Program-made: the position numbers and the translations under genes
The notes under the pieces: model-generated
The model's database searches: none
Seen by the model: only the letters and a program-made list of their open reading frames with translations
Told to the model about the DNA's origin: nothing
Shown here: positions 60,502-64,000 of the stretch, in pieces
How the letters are laid out: every line of letters begins with the position of its first letter
Position numbering within the stretch: position 1 is the stretch's first letter
Assembly (NCBI GenBank): GCA_046155605.1
Contig: JBJXFQ010000098.1
Location: forward strand, 1-64,000
DNA: 64,000 nt
Reading direction: 5' to 3'
DNA from: JAEUIZ01 sp046155605
GTDB lineage: Bacteria > Planctomycetota > Phycisphaerae > Phycisphaerales > UBA1924

Positions 60502-61401
60502 CTACGTTACGGGCCGCGCCATGTCCAAGGCAAGTGCAGCGCAGGCAGCCCGAATCGCCGCAACCTGCTCCGCCACGTCGTGGACGCGGAAAATCCTCGC
60601 CCCGGCGACCAGATGGGCGATGGAGAGAGCCAGCGACCCCGCGAGCCGCTCGTCTGGCGTCGAGTCGCGTCTGAGCGAAACACGACCGACGAAACTCTTC
60701 CGGCTCGCCGCGCTGAGCACGGGGTAGCCCAGCGTCAGGATCTCGCCGGTTCGTCGCACGAGGTCGAGATTCTGCTCGACCGACTTTCCGAAGCCCAGGC
60801 CGGGATCGAGAACGATGGCGGAGGCGAGTACGCCCGCGGCGATCGCATGTGCCACGCGCGCGCGAAGGAACTCACGCACAGTCGCCACGACATCGTCATA
60901 CGACGGGGGCTCTGAGTATCGATCTGAATACTTGTCGAGCCTCGGCGGCGCGCGCCTGTGCATCAGGACGAGCCCCGCGGTCCGCTCGGCAGCCAGCGAG
61001 AACAGCCCCGGATCATCCGTGCCTGCCGAAACGTCGTTAATCGCATCCGCACCGGCATCAAGGGCGGCGCGAGCCACAGCAAGTCGCGTCGTGTCAACGC
61101 TGATTGGAAGTCGGGCGGCGGGCGAACTCAACCGCCGGATCGCTTCAATCGCGGGCACGACGCGCGCGATCTGCTCGTGCTCGCTCACACAGTGCGCACC
61201 CGGGCGGGTCGATTCGCCGCCGATGTCGAGCATTTCGGCGCCGTTCGCTTCGGCTCGTTCCGCCGCTGCCGCCGCCGCGCCGGGATCAATCAGGCGTCCG
61301 CCGTCAACGAAACTGTCGGGCGTGATGTTCAGAATCGCCACGATCCGCGGGCGTTCCAGCGTGAGCGATCGGCCGTGTGCCATATGCCACGTTGCGTTCA
61401 C
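60502..61401 (-). CDS. folP: Dihydropteroate synthase
   Basis: 299 residues. RIVAILNITPDSFVDGG, MLDIGGESTRPGA and ISVDTTRLAVARAALDAGAD are the pterin-binding motifs; INDVSAGTDDPGLFSLAAER, GLVLMHRR, IVLDPGLGFGKSVEQNLDLV and PVLSAASRKSFVGRVSL complete the TIM barrel. It condenses pABA with hydroxymethyldihydropterin diphosphate, the step after FolK (16114-16614). It begins right after the terminator at 61433-61476. Confidence 0.95.
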   Translation of the reverse strand: MNATWHMAHGRSLTLERPRIVAILNITPDSFVDGGRLIDPGAAAAAAERAEANGAEMLDIGGESTRPGAHCVSEHEQIARVVPAIEAIRRLSSPAARLPISVDTTRLAVARAALDAGADAINDVSAGTDDPGLFSLAAERTAGLVLMHRRAPPRLDKYSDRYSEPPSYDDVVATVREFLRARVAHAIAAGVLASAIVLDPGLGFGKSVEQNLDLVRRTGEILTLGYPVLSAASRKSFVGRVSLRRDSTPDERLAGSLALSIAHLVAGARIFRVHDVAEQVAAIRAACAALALDMARPVT

Positions 61402-61432
61402 CGCGGCGGCCTCCCGGCTCGCCCTCCACGCC

Positions 61433-61476
61433 TGAAAAAAAGAAGCGGGCCCGGGGCCAGTGGCACGCGGGCCCGC
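61433..61476 (-). terminator. Rho-independent terminator
   Basis: On the minus strand an 8-bp stem GCGGGCCC/GGGCCCGC (61476-61469 with 61452-61445) is followed by TTCTTTTTTTC. It ends transcription of the Met-rich secreted protein gene (stop at 61509) and separates it from folP. Confidence 0.88.
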
Positions 61477-61508
61477 AGGGGGGGGCTGGTTATTCGGGTA
61501 GTATAGCG

Positions 61509-63224
61509 TTAGAACTTCGGTTGTCCAGTCTTCTCCGGCGCAGGTTCCTCGCCGCCACCTTCCTCGCCTTCCATCTCATCGATCAGTTTCTTGATGGACG
61601 AAATGACCTGGTTGGGGATAACGACGCTCGCCCGGAGCCCGCCGTCTGCCGGGACCGCGCCGATCCCGATGGGCGGCAAGTCCTTGGGAACCTCGAAGTT
61701 GGCCGGGCCGCCACCCATCATGCCCAAGAAGCCCACGGCGGTCTCCATGATGGCCTTGACGCCGATGTACATTTCCATCGAGCGGCCCGCCGGGAGCCGC
61801 TCCGCGACCCCCTTGACGCCCGCGTCCGAACCCATCCCGTCCCCATTCTGGGACGCCTTCATGGCCTGCTCAAGAAGGGCCGAGTTCTTGCTGTAAGTAA
61901 CGACCACGCCGTTCTTGACCGGCGCGACGTAGCCGCTGAGTCCCGAAGGCCCGAAGAGCATCATTTGCACCTGGCCCATCATCGCGGAGTTCGGATCATC
62001 CGGGTCCATCGCCATCTTCATGCCCCAGGCATCGACCGCCGACTCGGCCACTTTCGACGCGCCGGCCTCGTACGAGGTCGTGAACGTCGTGCCCTCGACC
62101 GTCTGACCGTTCATCTTGGCGAACGTGTCCTTCATCATCTTGGAGTAGCCGGCCGGGTCCGAAGTCTTGGCGAACATCGTGGTGTTCAGGAAGAGCCCGC
62201 CCATGAGCGCCGGCGACTGCCCAAGACTGAAGCCAATGCCATCGACCTTGTCGAGCATGTCCATCGGGCCGATGCCCCCGAACATACCGGCGGCCTGCCC
62301 GTTCATGGCGGACATTTTCTTCATCATCGCCCGCACGCCCGGCGCGCTCGTGTCCATCGCCATGGCGAAGAGGAACGGCTGATTCGGAAGCGAGTTGGCC
62401 AGAGCGGTCGAACTTCCGCCGCCGGCGCAGAAGCCCGCCATTTCGGTGCCCGGCTTGAACTGCGCGCCGAAGTCCATGCTCACGCCGAAATCGGTGGCCT
62501 TGAAGCCCATGAACGCGGCCGAGGCGTCGCGGAGGAAGTCATCGGCGAGCGACATCATGCCGGCCAACTGGTCGGCCTGCGCGCCGCCCATCTGGGCCAT
62601 GTCGTCCTTCATCTTTTTCATGCCCTCTTTCGCCTTGGGCGCGAGAGCCGCGATGTTCGCCGAGATGAACGTGTCCGAGGCGTCGGCGATCTTCTTGCCG
62701 ACGGTCCCCATCATGGCCTCGTGGGCCGCGCCGTTGCCGCCCTTGCCCGCGAAGGCCTCGACAACTTCCTTGAGCGGACCGATCGCGGCAAAGCCGCCGC
62801 CGATGTCCTTGATGAATCCCTTCTCGTCGCCGAAGTTGACCTCTTCGAGCCCGGCACCCTTGCCGCCGAGCGAAGTCGCGTAGGCCGCGTAGTTGCTGAC
62901 GGGCAGAATCATGACCACTGGCCCCTGGCCGTCCTTCTCTTCGAGCCCCATGATCGCGATCGCCGCGGACCCATCCTTGTTGAAGCCCTGCATGCCGATC
63001 ATGTCGCCCATCTTGGCGAAATCGCCCATCGCGTCCGCCGGGATCCGCAGGCTCTTGGCCATCTTGTCGAGGCTCGCGTAAAACGCCCCGACGTTCTTCA
63101 TCGAGATCGAGACCACCGCGTCGCTCGGCACGCGATCTTGCGCCGGCGTCACATCCCCCAGCGCCACGCTGACCCACGCCATCGGGGCCACAAGCCCGGC
63201 CATCAACCACGTGCGATGCTTCAT
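61509..63224 (-). CDS. Secreted Met/Gly-rich protein of unknown function
   Basis: 571 residues from ATG 63224, preceded by AAAGGATTGGATCG. Signal peptide MKHRTWLMAGLVAPMAWVSVALG. The mature part begins PSDAVVSISMKNVGAFYASL, like a DUF3352-type repeat of exported proteins. Met content is unusually high (MMKKMSAMNGQAAGMFGGIG; SYVAP and GMMGGGPANFEVPKD follow). The C-terminus is acidic (DEMEGEEGGGEEPAP). No catalytic motif is seen. It is probably a periplasmic or surface protein; metal (copper) binding through Met is a possibility only. Confidence 0.65.
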   Translation of the reverse strand: MKHRTWLMAGLVAPMAWVSVALGDVTPAQDRVPSDAVVSISMKNVGAFYASLDKMAKSLRIPADAMGDFAKMGDMIGMQGFNKDGSAAIAIMGLEEKDGQGPVVMILPVSNYAAYATSLGGKGAGLEEVNFGDEKGFIKDIGGGFAAIGPLKEVVEAFAGKGGNGAAHEAMMGTVGKKIADASDTFISANIAALAPKAKEGMKKMKDDMAQMGGAQADQLAGMMSLADDFLRDASAAFMGFKATDFGVSMDFGAQFKPGTEMAGFCAGGGSSTALANSLPNQPFLFAMAMDTSAPGVRAMMKKMSAMNGQAAGMFGGIGPMDMLDKVDGIGFSLGQSPALMGGLFLNTTMFAKTSDPAGYSKMMKDTFAKMNGQTVEGTTFTTSYEAGASKVAESAVDAWGMKMAMDPDDPNSAMMGQVQMMLFGPSGLSGYVAPVKNGVVVTYSKNSALLEQAMKASQNGDGMGSDAGVKGVAERLPAGRSMEMYIGVKAIMETAVGFLGMMGGGPANFEVPKDLPPIGIGAVPADGGLRASVVIPNQVISSIKKLIDEMEGEEGGGEEPAPEKTGQPKF

Positions 63225-63411
63225 CGATCCAATCCTTTCAGTATTCCGTTTGGGTGTCGGAGGAACCACGGCCCCGCGCCACCTTCTGATCACTTGCGAC
63301 CAACTCCCGACACTATAGGAACCACGCCGCATCCAGTTTTTCGGCCAGAATGCAACGCGGAACGAGCGCGCGACCCGCGCCGACTTGTGTACGCCTGCCG
63401 GACGGGTACCG

Positions 63412-64000
63412 TTACGAACGTCGATCGTCTTCGTCATCCTGGAAGGCGTCGGGGAAGTCGTCCGCGGCCAGTTGCGACTCCGTCTCGTCAACGATGCGCA
63501 CGACCTCGTTCGCCTCCGCGGTGTCCCTCGCGCCGACATCCGGGCCCGTGCCTGTCGCACCGGCAAAGAGGTCGGGCTGCTGGGCCGCGGTCGTGGCGGC
63601 GGCCGCCCGATCGGCCTCCGCCTGCTTCTTCATCGCGTCCCATTCCTCGATCGTGATCGCCACGTCGCGGGCCACGGAGCCCTTGTGATCGGAGATGATC
63701 CCGGCGATGCCCATGAGATCGATGAGTCGGCTCGCACGCGTGTAGCCGATCGCCAGCCGTCGCTGAAGCAGCGACACGCTGCCTCGCTTGGTCTCCAGCA
63801 CGATCTCGACGGCGCGATCGAAGAGCGGGTCTTCCTGAGCCGCGGCCAGCGATGCTGACGAGTTGTTCTCCGTCTCGGTCAGTCGCTCGTCATCCGGCGT
63901 GTTCTTGCGAATCTGGAGCAACTGCCGCTCAAAACTGGGTTGCGCGACATCCCGCATGAAGCGCACGACCTTGCGTATCTCGCCGTCATCGACGAGCGTG
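63412..64000 (-). CDS. ftsK: DNA translocase FtsK, C-terminal part (5' end outside the window)
   Basis: The gene enters from the right edge; 195 residues are visible up to the stop at 63412. The first part, RKVVRFMRDVAQPSFE, is the end of the motor domain. DPLFDRAVEIVLETKRGSVS and LLQRRLAIGYTRASRLIDLM form the winged-helix gamma domain that reads KOPS sequences and contacts XerD. About 65 further residues of acidic, low-complexity tail (VRIVDETESQLAADDF) follow, which is unusual since gamma normally ends the protein. Confidence 0.9.
   Translation of the reverse strand, partial: TLVDDGEIRKVVRFMRDVAQPSFERQLLQIRKNTPDDERLTETENNSSASLAAAQEDPLFDRAVEIVLETKRGSVSLLQRRLAIGYTRASRLIDLMGIAGIISDHKGSVARDVAITIEEWDAMKKQAEADRAAAATTAAQQPDLFAGATGTGPDVGARDTAEANEVVRIVDETESQLAADDFPDAFQDDEDDRRS

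Noticed and set aside
61377..63656. Plus-strand open frame of 759 codons
   Set aside because: Antisense to the Met-rich secreted protein and part of ftsK; Arg/His-rich without motifs.
1..64000. CRISPR arrays, tRNA/rRNA genes, IS elements, prophage genes
   Set aside because: No regular repeat-spacer pattern, no tRNA-like TTCGA-type cloverleaf region in the gaps, and no transposase or integrase was recognised.

Overview
The window looks like a high-GC chromosome segment of a planctomycete, most likely of the class Phycisphaerae. The indicators are lineage-typical exported-protein signals: an N-terminal LEPRMLMS motif on a subtilase, GC-type dockerin-like tails (NCDGST...LNVNDFLCF...CSAP), and PEP-CTERM-like VPLPxAAW tails. 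A complete flagellar export set and an LpxB gene fit a motile, diderm, LPS-bearing cell. Most genes are core functions in tight operons with many 4-base ATGA overlaps. No rRNA, tRNA, CRISPR array, insertion sequence or prophage was recognised. Layout: 1-600 two tandem zinc-ribbon membrane proteins; 715-4611 a fatty/branched acyl-CoA oxidation cluster (two crotonases, one long acyl-CoA dehydrogenase); 4847-6450 an outer-membrane barrel-like protein and a small GC-dockerin protein; 6719-9414 a three-gene operon of two ATP-grasp ligases and a GNAT acetyltransferase, the best candidate here for an uncharacterised pathway; 9421-10899 a TolB-like propeller lipoprotein; 11061-12915 a tandem pair of paralogous PEP-CTERM-like secreted proteins. 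From 27103 down to 13001, all on the minus strand, runs a long flagellar and housekeeping series: fliN, fliO, fliP, fliQ, fliR, flhB, flhA, flhF, flhG, a small membrane protein, a FliA-type sigma factor, folK, a secreted LolA/thioredoxin-like protein, a TPR lipoprotein and a sirtuin. From 27425 to 45803 lie accessory and surface functions: a GC-dockerin secreted protein, mnmA, a large subtilase, a VOC-like protein of unknown role, two transporters whose 3' ends overlap, a PrpD-family dehydratase, a membrane protein whose gene carries a perfect 17-bp inverted repeat, a CHAD-Ppx/GppA-HD triple fusion, and an ABC ATPase/FtsX permease/DUF3299-like set. From 51486 down to 45823 is an isoprenoid-centred minus-strand series: rsmB, a PTS EIIA protein, a prenyl diphosphate synthase that appears to start at CTG inside the EIIA stop codon, dxs and nadK. 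Next come a histidine kinase with a REC-XRE response regulator and lpxB on the plus strand, then an ECF sigma/anti-sigma pair, a pseudopilin, a four-S1-domain RNA-binding protein, a Gfo/Idh/MocA dehydrogenase, thioredoxin, folP, a methionine-rich secreted protein and the 3' end of ftsK. Functions are inferred from motifs read by eye; no database search was run.
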